Of a stretch of 64,000 nt of DNA, positions 43,385 to 52,737 are shown piece after piece. The number at the start of each line of letters is the position of its first letter. Positions within the stretch are counted from its first letter, which is position 1. The stretch covers positions 3,720,001-3,784,000 of the forward strand of contig OZ345352.1 in NCBI GenBank assembly GCA_977006965.1, read 5' to 3'. Origin of the DNA: Phymatolithon calcareum. Taxonomy: Eukaryota > Rhodophyta > Florideophyceae > Hapalidiales. The position numbers and the translations under genes are program-made. The notes beneath the pieces were generated by a model, which saw only the letters and a program-made list of their open reading frames with translations, searched no databases and had not been told where the DNA came from.

Positions 43385-44100
43385 ATGGAATATTGTGCTC
43401 ATTAGTTGTTGCGCTGTTTTTACTGAAAAAAACATATGTTTTTTCAGTTATTATTGCGAGCAAAGAATGTGCAGAAGTACACTCGAGAAAGTTTTCGAAA
43501 TTCATGAATCATCTAATCTTCTTTTCGCTAAAGAGATTTGTCGATTAATCGATGCTTCTGAATTCATTCCTCGAAATTATGTAAACTTCTCGGCCTTGTA
43601 TCTCAACAAGTTATAAGTTCTATAGCCACAGGCTTTGACTATGTGCAGACCGCATGGTCCTGATTCCAAAACTCGAGAATGACGAACAAAGCTTAAACGA
43701 TTACCACGTAAAAATAAAGAGAAAAATCTTCTTTTCGTCGAATTGTTCGATTACGAGCTTTTTCAATGTCTAATGTATCTGTAATGAATTTGAAAGGAAC
43801 TAAAAAGAATAACGTAGACCCATCTAGTAAGTGAACATAAGCTGCAGTCCAAGCGGATGCCGTCACATCATATTTTACTCTCAGATATAGAGCCTTAAAG
43901 TTTTGTAAGTACTTGCAGTTTCTTTAAGAACAGATAAATCGGCACATTTGCACGGAGATGTCCTGAATTCAAGAGAAGATCGTATCAGATACTGTCAGCA
44001 ATTTACAGCCACCTGTACAGAGCAAATTGTTGGCTAATTGTGTACAGTTCCAATGTTTTACAAAACGCTCTAGTCTTCAACGATTATATTTCAACTCACG
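43385..44100. other. spacer between palindrome arms
   Basis: About 715 bp of AT-rich sequence with no convincing gene. It separates the left and right arms of the inverted repeat. Confidence 0.5.
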
Positions 44101-44288
44101 AGGGAATAAAGTCAACTTTTAAATATAAATTTGTAGTAATAACTATCGTTTGCAATGTGCATCCGAGAGTGGACCATACTTTCCTACTGTCCCCTTCTCA
44201 CATGAAGGTGATCCCGCCATCTAAAATAACGTTCTGTTCATCGCCAACAACAGAATGCTTTCTCATCAGAAACATCGACATCGAACAT
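44101..44288 (-). repeat. palindrome arm segments C' and B' (right)
   Basis: Inverted copies of left-arm segments C and B. Segment B' ends at CATCGAACAT, where similarity to the left arm stops abruptly and the recombinase element begins. Confidence 0.85.
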
Positions 44289-44293
44289 TTGTC

Positions 44294-45763
44294 TCACGGT
44301 ATGGGGGGAAAATAATTGATTATTTCTTGGGCGGGTGAGCATATGATCTGATGTCTTTCCCGCTCAGATTGCTCTCCTGGGGATGTTTGAATTGCACTTT
44401 TCAAAGCAAGTTCGCCTTTGATGTTCTCCTTGGACTCCGTAGTGGGCTCCATTTTCTTCTGTTTCTTCTCCTTCGGCTCATTCACATCAACGTCGGGGTT
44501 CGTATCTTTGAATATATCCATTTGTTGCTGAAGACCCTTGTCCCCTTGCATGTTTGTGTAGCTCAGAACGCTCTCAACCTGTGCGTGACCGGAGCGAAGC
44601 ATAACCGTGGTGTCAGAATGTCCGGCTTCCAGTAATAGCGTAATCATAGTGCCACGAAGACAGTGAGTTGTAACACAATCGTTGACGCCAGTACCTTGGA
44701 TTCCAACCTCATCGCAAAGATTGGGAATAATTTTGCCGAATGAGTTTTTTCCGATAACCTGCTTGCGGAAAAAGTCGCTTAGAGTTTTTCCTTTTGTGTT
44801 AATTTGCAAGAAGAACCTGTCCGCGTGCTCCGTTTTCATCTCCATCGACTTCCGTGTTTCCAAGTAGCTGTGAATGTGTTCATACACATTCAAAGTTCCG
44901 TCCAGCATATCCCTGTTCCAGATGTAAATCTTGACAGCCTTCTTTGTAATGGCACGCAGGCCACCTCTTCTAGTTTTCGACGCTCCTTCTTTGCTTCCGA
45001 CAATCTCCGTAAACTGAATCACGGATTCCCCTTTCGCCCGAATGTACTCAAATTGGGAAACGCGAAGCTTCCACATCGCAGTGGTGCGAATACCAAGGGA
45101 AATTCCAATAATCAGTACAAGGCGATTCAGATACCCTGCGGGGGTAGATGCTGAACAGCTATTCGATGTTAGAAGAGTCTTAATGTCTTCCCTGGGTAGC
45201 ACATTGTGACCTTTTACGGTCACGCCGTTGGCTTGTTGCTCGGCAAAAAGGTTGTCAAGAACGCACAGAAGCCCGTCGTTTTTATCCGCGAAGACTGGGC
45301 CTGAAAACAAATTCATTTTGAAACCCCATGCTTCAAACGCACGCTGAATCCCACATATGTAGAACTTCATAGTGTTTGGCGTAACCGCTTTCTTCTGCTT
45401 TGCGCTCCGATAGTTGACGGTAAACTCGATCAAGAAATGATTAATCCTCTTCTGCTGCGTTACAGGGACGCACTCATCCGGCACGCAGTTCTCAAAAAGC
45501 AACTTCTTAAGTTGTGAAACTTCGAATTCCACAACAGCAGCCTTGTTCCCGAGAAAAATAGACCGCAAATGAGGTTCCGTATTGAAATAACGGTCCTTGT
45601 AGTCGCCATTTAAAATAAATCGCGCCAGGGCCCGAACGCTATAGTCGGTGCCTCTTTGCGTGTTTTCCGGAACGAACTTTCCCTTCAGCTCTTCTGCCCT
45701 TTCTGAGCTCGGCAACGAGAAATTGAATTCATTGCCGTCGTCCACTCCCGACGGCCCCGACAT
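44294..45763 (-). CDS. Crypton-type tyrosine recombinase
   Basis: The protein has 489 residues from ATG 45763; the frame is open for 43 more codons upstream through a repeat tract, starting with TTG. An N-terminal SAM-like helical region (about 80-150) precedes the catalytic domain. The catalytic residues fit the R..HxxR..H..Y pattern: R226 in GISLGIRTTAMWKL, H367 and R370 in TTHCLRGTMITLLLEAGHSD, H393 in RSGHAQVES and the nucleophile candidate Y402 in LSYTNM. The Lys-rich tail after 410 may bind DNA or direct nuclear import. These enzymes cut and rejoin DNA through a phosphotyrosine bond. The frame is intact, so the copy could be active. The domesticated DUF3504-type relatives are an alternative reading, but the insertion evidence favours a mobile element. 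Confidence 0.85.
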   Translation of the reverse strand: MSGPSGVDDGNEFNFSLPSSERAEELKGKFVPENTQRGTDYSVRALARFILNGDYKDRYFNTEPHLRSIFLGNKAAVVEFEVSQLKKLLFENCVPDECVPVTQQKRINHFLIEFTVNYRSAKQKKAVTPNTMKFYICGIQRAFEAWGFKMNLFSGPVFADKNDGLLCVLDNLFAEQQANGVTVKGHNVLPREDIKTLLTSNSCSASTPAGYLNRLVLIIGISLGIRTTAMWKLRVSQFEYIRAKGESVIQFTEIVGSKEGASKTRRGGLRAITKKAVKIYIWNRDMLDGTLNVYEHIHSYLETRKSMEMKTEHADRFFLQINTKGKTLSDFFRKQVIGKNSFGKIIPNLCDEVGIQGTGVNDCVTTHCLRGTMITLLLEAGHSDTTVMLRSGHAQVESVLSYTNMQGDKGLQQQMDIFKDTNPDVDVNEPKEKKQKKMEPTTESKENIKGELALKSAIQTSPGEQSERERHQIICSPAQEIINYFPPIP

Positions 45764-45809
45764 CGATGTAGAAGGGCGTTGCGATTTCTTGGAGCTCGGA
45801 GACGAACGA

Positions 45810-45905
45810 GATCGGCGAGCGACGGTGATCAGCGGCGAGCGGTGGCGAGCGATGGTGAGCGGTGTTGAGCGGCGGCGAGCGACGGTGAGCAACAGTGAGC
45901 GGACA
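45810..45905. repeat. degenerate minisatellite GGCGAGCGRYGGTGAGC
   Basis: About six imperfect units built from GGCGAGCG and GGTGAGCG words. They lie in the untranslated leader side of the recombinase gene, upstream of the chosen ATG. Confidence 0.65.
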
Positions 45906-45974
45906 GGAGGCGATGGATGCAGACCCGGACTCGACGGCGAACATTTGCGCTGGAGCGACAGCGCTGTCGAATGT

Positions 45975-46125
45975 GTGCCCCATCAAACGGTGCGTTTTGT
46001 AAAACATACTGCTGTAGCGCCGACAGTGTGCGTGTGTTTCGATGCTTGTGAACTGATATTGCCGACATCGAACGGTGCGGTGGGTAAAAATCACAGCCGT
46101 TAAGTCGACAGTCTGCATGTGCTTT
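45975..46125. repeat. imperfect tandem duplication, period about 85 bp
   Basis: CATCAAACGGTGCG (45981) recurs as CATCGAACGGTGCG (46066). GCCGACAGTGTGCGTGTG recurs as GTCGACAGTCTGCATGTG at matching offsets. The unit is inside the recombinase element. Confidence 0.6.
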
Positions 46126-46178
46126 TGTAGCCGTTCAAATACCGTAAGACAAGCAGGTTGTTAACCTCCTCATCGGGA

Positions 46179-46325
46179 ATGACATCGGTCAGGCGTCTCC
46201 CGCGGGAAATTCCTCGGGAATGCCCTGAAACCTCGGAATCCCCTCGGGCTTACAGCCCTCGGGTCTTCCTTGGTTTCACGTCATACCCTCAGGATTCCCC
46301 TTGTGCAACGCCTGACCGATGTCAT
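46179..46325. repeat. foldback with 18-bp perfect arms
   Basis: ATGACATCGGTCAGGCGT (46179-46196) is inverted at 46308-46325. The 111-nt interior is rich in CCTCGGG/CCCGCGGG words. It lies just inside the right end of the recombinase element and could be a recognition or terminal structure. Confidence 0.75.
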
Positions 46326-46353
46326 CCCTCGAAGTCGGTTGACAACCTATACA

Positions 46354-46603
46354 TATTACTGCGAGATGCCCTTCAATCCTTCCATTTCTCCTATTCCCCA
46401 AAGTCATTTTAATTATCGTATTTTTGATGTTTGAAATATATGTACAGATAATCTGCAACTTTGCAGGACACAGTCCATCAGTCATGTCATGTCAACCGCA
46501 ACCGTCCCTTTCTATTCGTCTTCATTCTTCCACCTCCTAACTCGGACCGCCACCACCTGTGCCCTACATTGTCCTTCCTGCCACACATCATTTTCACTCT
46601 TCC
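46354..46603 (-). repeat. palindrome arm segment A' (right)
   Basis: Inverted copy of 42850-43097, starting ATTACTGCGAGATGCCC and ending CACTCTTCC. It has scattered substitutions relative to the left arm. Confidence 0.85.
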
Positions 46604-46634
46604 CAGCCCCAACGGCCCTCTTAGATTTCATATA

Positions 46635-47464
46635 CAGGGGGGGTCGCTATATAGTGCCGGGTTATATAGTGCCACCCTCTACTTAGTGCCACCCATTTTG
46701 GGCTGGCACGATTATCATATCAAAGACACAGGCTGTGGCTGCTTACAAGGCATTCCTGGCCGCCATTCTCCTCTTCGTCTCCTCAGCTCACCATCTTCAC
46801 GCCGCCGACAGTGATGGGGCACCCAGGACAGAAGAGAACGCGGCTGACGCTTCAACAAAAGCTTGAAGCACTTCGCATTCTGTGAGCGACGTCATCGAGA
46901 TGTTGCGTAAACTGAAAGTCAGTTTCCCGAGTGACGACATCCTGAGAGCTGAAATCGATGATGACGTCAGACACGAAGATGTGGAGCATTCGTTTGAGGT
47001 TGAAGATGATACAGACGTTCAGGAGGCGTTCGTTTCCGATGTTTCGGATATATTGGAGGAGGTTGTGGCCCAAAGCCCAATAGAACCTGACAATGAAAGC
47101 GAAGACGAAGAAGTCTCTGCGGTTATCGCATCTCCCCCAGCTCTCACTGAGCTGCACATCATGTTTCGCCCTCTCCAAGAGTCCACGTTTTTGTGTAACC
47201 TTCCTGACGCTAGTAGTCATCTTCAACGAGCATTTCGGGTATTCATAGATGCTATCCGTAAGCAGAACAATGAGAAGCAGAGACAGCTACTTGTCTCAGA
47301 GATGTTCAACAAGCGTTCTGAAGATAAAACACGCCAGTAAAATCGTTCTCCCCACGCTTACAGTCGTGCGAAACAGCCCCTCAAATTTCATGTAGTGCGG
47401 AACCTAAATAGTGCGCATTTTTTTAGTCTGGTTCTATGTGGCACTATATAGCGACCCCCCCCTG
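46635..47464 (+). mobile_element. pogo/Tigger-like DNA transposon, internally deleted
   Basis: The ends are perfect inverted repeats apart from G-run length: CAGGGGGGGTCGCTATATAG... and ...CTATATAGCGACCCCCCCCTG. Each end is flanked by TA, the Tc1/mariner superfamily target duplication. Inside, ATG 46814 opens a short peptide with KRTRLTLQQKLEALRIL, which resembles the N-terminal psq/CENPB helix-turn-helix of pogo transposases, and it stops at 46883. A second frame (46882-47340, acidic, SDVIEMLRKLKV at its start) could be the transposase C-terminus. The DDE catalytic core is missing, so this 830-bp copy is non-autonomous. Confidence 0.8.
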
Positions 47465-47594
47465 TAGCCAATAAATAAAGTTACTTTTTGACAGGAAAAA
47501 AATCAGCTGCGGATGCTGACAGAACAGAGCAATATCATAACACAACGGTTGCTTCAGAGTCAATTTAGTGAATATGGCAAACAACGTTTTTTTT

Positions 47595-50060
47595 GCAACT
47601 GTTTAGTTGTTTATTTGAAAGCCCTCATTAACACTCCTAAGACAGTACGGGAGCAGCTTTTCGTAACTTGTTCATTCTAGTATATCGCCTGGTCCCTAAT
47701 ACAGGGACTCGTCGTTTTCCATATTGTCAATTATGGTGACGCTGTAGAGTAGTATGGAGTCTAATTCCTTTTCCGTTCTTATCATTGGCAAACAACGTGG
47801 TCATTTTAGTAATTTCCTCTATGTTTTAATGACTCTTTGAAATTCGGAAAAAACTCTATTATACGAAATTATCAAAAACCATTCGCGAGGACTCTTCCTC
47901 GCGAAAATAGGCACTCGGAGGGCCTCTCGGCCACAGGAGCAATTGAGAATTGTCTATCTCTAGTTCAAACCACTTTTGGGCAGGTAACCATCCGAAAGGG
48001 TCTAGGAATCTTTCACCCTAGCTTTCATTAAGGAGCGTTTTTGTAACGTGTATCGGCGCACACGTAAAGGAAGTGCTTCGTCCGAAGGCAGTCTTCTCGA
48101 TGTTGTCAGGCGCCCATCCGGGGCCTTACTCATCGAAGCGGGTATCCCCTTCTTTCTTTCTTTAATGCAGAATGCGTTAATTAACGCCAGCACTAACCCT
48201 TGAGTAAGTTCTCATTGTTCAAATATTGGAGTATCTCTACGGGTCTCTCACTGCACAGATTTTCTACCGCTTTGTCTCGCACTCTTCCGATGAGTTTTCG
48301 TCGAGAGGCAGTCCTCCCAGAACAGTGTAGGATGAGGTGCTCCACTGTCTCATTGACGCCATACGGGCACATTTTGCATACTGGGTCGTAGAGAAGCGGT
48401 TCATTCTCGCTGTGTCCATGGTGAAAGCTTGCCACAATAGGGCTGCAGTTCACTATGAGCTGGTGAAGTACCACCTCTGCGCGTCTCTGCGAGATGTGCA
48501 GATCTTTCGGAAGCGTAGGAAGGGTCACTGGCTTGCTTCTACAGGGCGGCTTGATGATGGATCGTGCCGCTTCTAAAGTGAGAGGTATCGCTTGGTGCAA
48601 CGCCAGACTCAATTCCGAAATTCCGCGTCGCGCAAGTTCATCAGCAGCCTCATTCTTCGCGACGACGCAGAGACTCGGTATCCAAACACACTCTATCTGC
48701 ATCTCGCGTGAAAATAACCGTTCCATAAGGTTCCATAGATTCCAGACCATGTCACCAAACATCCGCGGTTGTCCGTTGAGCGCGTCTATGCAGCTACGGC
48801 TTTCAGTGAACCATCTGATAGTGCTGCCACGGGAAAGTTGTAGCGTTAACGTTGCTTGGAAGGCCTGTACGGCGGCAAATGTCTCCGCGTCAAATGAAGA
48901 GCCGACAGCCCCAATGGCCAGCGCTGCTTCATAACAGTTTCTTCGCCGCGCAAAATCAGAATCCCAGCTCCGCCGACCTGGAATGGGATTGTACGATACA
49001 TGTCGAGTGTGTCACCGTCTTCGTCGCATACGGTAACGCGTTCTTTCGGGGCGGTCGGCGTCGTGGAGTATGCATGCTCGTCTCTGTCATCGTAGGCCAA
49101 GAGGATGTCCGGGGTCCTGCCGTGTCGAGACTCAAAACGTTTCGCTGCTTCGTGGTTCTGGTATTGAGAGGGACTGAATTTGCTCAACGTCGCAGTATAC
49201 CAACCTTCATCCCATTTCACGGAGACTCGTTCTCCAGGATTCAGGTCGCAGACAAATACATATGGTACTTTTCCGAAACGTCCGTCCGTCCATATTTCGA
49301 TATCGGCTGGTTGTGCTGCCTTTCGCTCTAGAATAACAGCTTCTGTCGCGGTACGCTTTCTCCTCTGGAGCATCCTTCGCTGAAACAGGAGTCGTGAAGG
49401 TTGAAAACCTGTTACTTGAGCTGTCCTTCTGAATTGGTGGTCGGATCCCATTGCGGGGGAGCGCAAGGATCCCTTTCTCCGCCACATGGTAGGTGCTCGA
49501 GTCCCTCCACGACCCTACGTTACGTCTAGAGTTCAACATATTTGTCTGGCTTGTGCGAGCCACAGGAGTGTCCGGTAGAAGTCGAAGTGCTTTGTCCATG
49601 ACAAGAGTAGCTTGCATCTCTGGGTATCCCCTTCGTTACCTCCTCGGGATCGGCCCATCTTTGAAGTGCGCGCGAGTCGTGTTCGCTTCCAAGGGGCACG
49701 CAAGACGCCTTAAGAGCGAGTGACTGGACAAGCATCAACGTCGCGGTAACGGTACCGGATGAAAGCGAACGCTTTCCGATCCGCGGCTAGAAGACCCTTT
49801 TCAGGGAGCCTGATTGCTTCTATGATCTCTTTGTGGGTTCGATTCGTAACCGTACTTTGGCAGCGTATCCTCAAGGCTTTCATTCGATCGCTTTTGTGGA
49901 ATCTTCGTCTTTGCACTGAAGTCTTGTCGGGTAAAGAAGCTGTAAGTCGTCTGACTTATAGAACGGCACCGTCCGGCTCCTAATAAATCTCTTGTAGCTT
50001 CCGGATGTGCAAAGTCCCAACTTGGCCTTCCTAGGCAGATAGGTGAGGATTCTACCAAAA
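47595..50060 (-). pseudogene. non-LTR retrotransposon with RNase H region
   Basis: Minus-strand frames (about 50.0 to 48.2 kb) run from a post-RT region into RNase H. The IEIWTDGRFG start (about 49.3 kb) is followed by an unusual insert with SVKWDEGWYTATL. Next, in a shifted frame, are GSSFDAETFAAVQAF and WFTESRSCIDAL, then VWIPSLCVVAKNEAADELAR. A C-terminal zinc-knuckle-like CKMCPYGVNETVEHLILHC closes the coding part at 48193. At least one frameshift (about 48.93 kb) and altered RNase H residues show decay. The 3' end is near 47595, where the minus strand has CAAATAAACAAC and an eight-A run. Confidence 0.8.
47882..47905. repeat. short hairpin with 10-bp perfect arms
   Basis: TTCGCGAGGA and TCCTCGCGAA flank the 4-nt loop CTCT. 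It lies within the LINE 3' untranslated region and may belong to its structured tail. Confidence 0.6.
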
Positions 50061-50464
50061 CTGCGACCTTAGTAGGAATAGAAATCTGTCAGGCTTACGC
50101 ATCCACAACCAACTGGCTCCGGTCCTACCCATTTACATCTGCCTCTATCTTACATACCCTAGATATGAACTTCTAAAGTATCTCCCGTGCTAAGCGCCCG
50201 GAGTACCACCAACTAATAACCGTTCGGTCGTAGCCCGAATACCGCACAAGTTTCACAGATGTTCGTGCCGCGAGGCCTTGCATCCGACTAATCATTACTA
50301 ACAACCTATCGGAATGCTGTAATTGAGGTCTTTTCACTGCTACGTCTCTTCCGGTACGTTCTAACGGCTCGCAGAATCAAATCAGAAGCCAAGCTCAACA
50401 GTACTAGCGGACCCTAGGCTGGTAGTAGATCCGTTGGTCTCGGGGCCTTACTACCCCCGGTTTG

Positions 50465-50764
50465 TTTGTTTGTTTGTTTGTTTATTGCAGGTTATTCGAA
50501 TTACACAAAGTGTACATTATTCAACATCTAGGGGTCCTCTAAATGCTCCTGATATGGATCCATTCCTGGTTCTCGCGTATCTGCTTCGCGCTAGTACTGC
50601 TGCACACCACTCCACGGCGACATCCGTGTGCCCTTTGCGGAACGTTAATTCAATTCTTGCTTGTGACAGGACTCGAACCGGCGACCTCAACATTCCTGCC
50701 TGTATCATACCGAAATATGCGCACAGGTGCGCGGAGGCAGTTTTACCACTATACCACAGGTGGC
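50465..50764 (-). mobile_element. tRNA-derived SINE with 14-bp target duplication
   Basis: The direct repeat CTACCCCCGGTTTG occurs at 50451-50464 and 50765-50778. Between them, on the minus strand, the element begins with a tRNA-like head containing an A box (TGGTATAGTGG, 50756-50746) and a B box (GGTTCGAGTCC, 50679-50669). It ends in an (AAAC)n tail at about 50486-50465. Internal Pol III promoter, simple-repeat tail and long target duplication together define a SINE mobilised by a LINE. Confidence 0.85.
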
Positions 50765-50778
50765 CTACCCCCGGTTTG

Positions 50779-52050
50779 CTACTGCATCGCGGTGCGACTT
50801 TGCGCGAGTTACTCCCTGTGAGCACCAGCTTGAGATTCGGGCGAATTTACAACTCGCCTCCAGGGCCTTACAACCCAGCTCGTCGATACACTGACTTCCA
50901 TTTGTGTTCTTGGAAAATTACGCCGTTACAGTATGCCGACGTGACAAAGTCTCTGACGAAGAACTCTGGAATTATCTCAGGATAAGATAGTGACGCTCTC
51001 GGGTTTCCACCATGTGTTACACTAGTTCATGACACTTCTCCGTAGAATAAATTAATCAATAGAAAATTTCTGTTATTTGAATGTATTAATTCCCGGAGCT
51101 GATTGTGGTCAAGATTTTTATTGGCTTCATTAAACAGGAGAGACCTATTAATCAAAAATTAAAGCTTAATACTCATAGTCGTCTTCATGCGTATTAGCGA
51201 AGCGCTTCTCACGTGCATCTTTGGTCTCCTCAGACATCGGATTGATTCTTAGAGAAATGAACGGCATGAAAAATTTCAAGATTTCACAGCCTCTTGCCTT
51301 CTCAACTTCAATATTGAATCTGGCGACGAATCCACAAGAGAATAAGGAAACCGCTCAAGCGGAAAATCAGAAAGAATCAGTACAGTAACCATTGAAAAGT
51401 CTTCAACAGTCGGCGTGCACTATTTGCCATAGGTCTGTTGAAGAATTACAGTACCCGTCATCGCCGGAATAACAATTCCAGCTAACATAGTTATATGAAC
51501 TAAAGATCCAAACATGACGTCTGGAGAGGAGGTAGTGTCCTTCAAGCAGAAAAATTTCCCATCTTCCGTGTGCTCCTGATTAGTGGCCGCTTGAATTGTA
51601 CAGTGTAGAGTAATCCTTACTTAGATCCCGGTACAAAGGGTCAAGGCACCTTCAGACACGGTATGCTTACAAACATTGTACCGTTACAGCAGCCAGACGA
51701 GCGCGCCTGTCATAAGCGCGCCGCTCGTCGACTGTGAGTTAGATCATATGTTTGAGTCTCCAGATTATTCCGCCCGACGGCTACATAGTCCAGAGGGCGG
51801 GAGAACCCCAAGTAAACCGCTACCGCACTTTCCTACAACTAGGTTTTCCCCTAGTTGCCATATTGATCAATTCAAACTAGGTGAGTGTGCCGACAGGGCC
51901 AACCCACACTTACGGGTGTGCCCGCAAAGCGTGCGCGGAAAACACATAACCCATATTCGAATCGTCTCGTGTAGCGCGAGGCACATTATTGTCGAAAAAC
52001 CGGATTTCGCTTGCTAATCGTGCTGGCGAAATCATAAGCCGTAATCAGGG
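50779..52050. other. no gene recognised
   Basis: Open frames are present without domains. Some of it may be an eroded LTR of the gypsy element that follows, but no second copy was found. Confidence 0.35.
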
Positions 52051-52052
52051 CC

Positions 52053-52737
52053 CGAGCCAATTTGATTGCTGGGGATTGCTGTCTGTGAAGCAGTCTCGCA
52101 AGCTCCCAAAATATTTTTGCAATCCCAATTGCAATCCCACCTCTCAACAGGGAGCAATCCCTACTGCAATTCATTGATTCGCAAGCATTCCCAACTTCAA
52201 TTCGATAAATCCGCTACTTTTTCTGAGGCGTACCACGCTAATGTGATCCAGCAAGGTGGGTTCCGGAAATAGAATGCTTCAAAAGGTGGTTGATGGCTTA
52301 TTCACTTATTACGTAGTTGCGCACATGGAAACCGCATAATTATACGATACTGGTACCTCTCTCAAATCGCTAAGCAGTAATATTTTGAAACAGAAAGAAC
52401 TATGATCTCGGAATTCAATCTCGACAGAAGGGAGAAAATAAAATGCTTTTTTCACGGTGCAGGAGATCACTGGGGAGCATGGCAGCATTTTGGCCCGACA
52501 ATTGTATGGCTTATTTGGGCCCGAGTGATGGTGTGCTTCTCCGTTGATACATGACTTCCCCGCTAGTAATATCCAATGACGAGTACAAGCATGGCGTGCA
52601 ATCCCATATGAAATTCCCAGGGCTCCTTTTCATTTGCAATCCCGGATTGCAATCCCAAAGGATATCTCAATCCATGAAGCAATCCCCCAAAATTGCAATT
52701 GCGAGCAAGTAACTTGGCTGCGCAATCAAATTGGCTC
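52053..52737. mobile_element. MITE-like element with GCAATCCC subterminal motifs
   Basis: The perfect 16-bp inverted repeat GAGCCAATTTGATTGC / GCAATCAAATTGGCTC bounds 685 bp. Eight copies of GCAATCCC (either strand) cluster in the first 130 bp and the last 140 bp, as transposase-binding motifs do in hAT or MULE elements. There is no transposase frame. A target duplication was not identified. Confidence 0.7.

Larger units (their letters stand above)
44289..46353 (-). mobile_element. Crypton-like tyrosine-recombinase element
   Basis: The limits come from comparing the two palindrome arms. The left arm reads continuously from segment A to B, whereas on the right side B' and A' are separated by this roughly 2.06-kb segment. 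It carries one gene, for a tyrosine recombinase, plus non-coding repeats, and has no terminal inverted repeats or long target duplication. This fits Cryptons, which integrate by site-specific recombination. Both junctions show ACAT (GAACAT|TTG and TATACAT|ATT), a possible short crossover sequence. Confidence 0.75.

Noticed and set aside
42850-46603. One large DNA transposon with 250-bp terminal inverted repeats
   Set aside because: The inner segments B and C are also inverted, and B'-A' continuity is broken exactly by the recombinase segment. An insertion into a pre-existing palindrome explains the data better.
47882-47905. Rho-independent terminator
   Set aside because: The context is eukaryotic and inside a LINE tail, with no T-run following the hairpin.
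49207-49617. Long minus frame inside the RNase H-type LINE
   Set aside because: It is a shadow or shifted reading of the retrotransposon coding region, not a separate gene.
50651-50770. Intron-containing tRNA gene
   Set aside because: A and B boxes are intact, but the acceptor stem pairs poorly. The tail repeat and 14-bp target duplication show a SINE instead.
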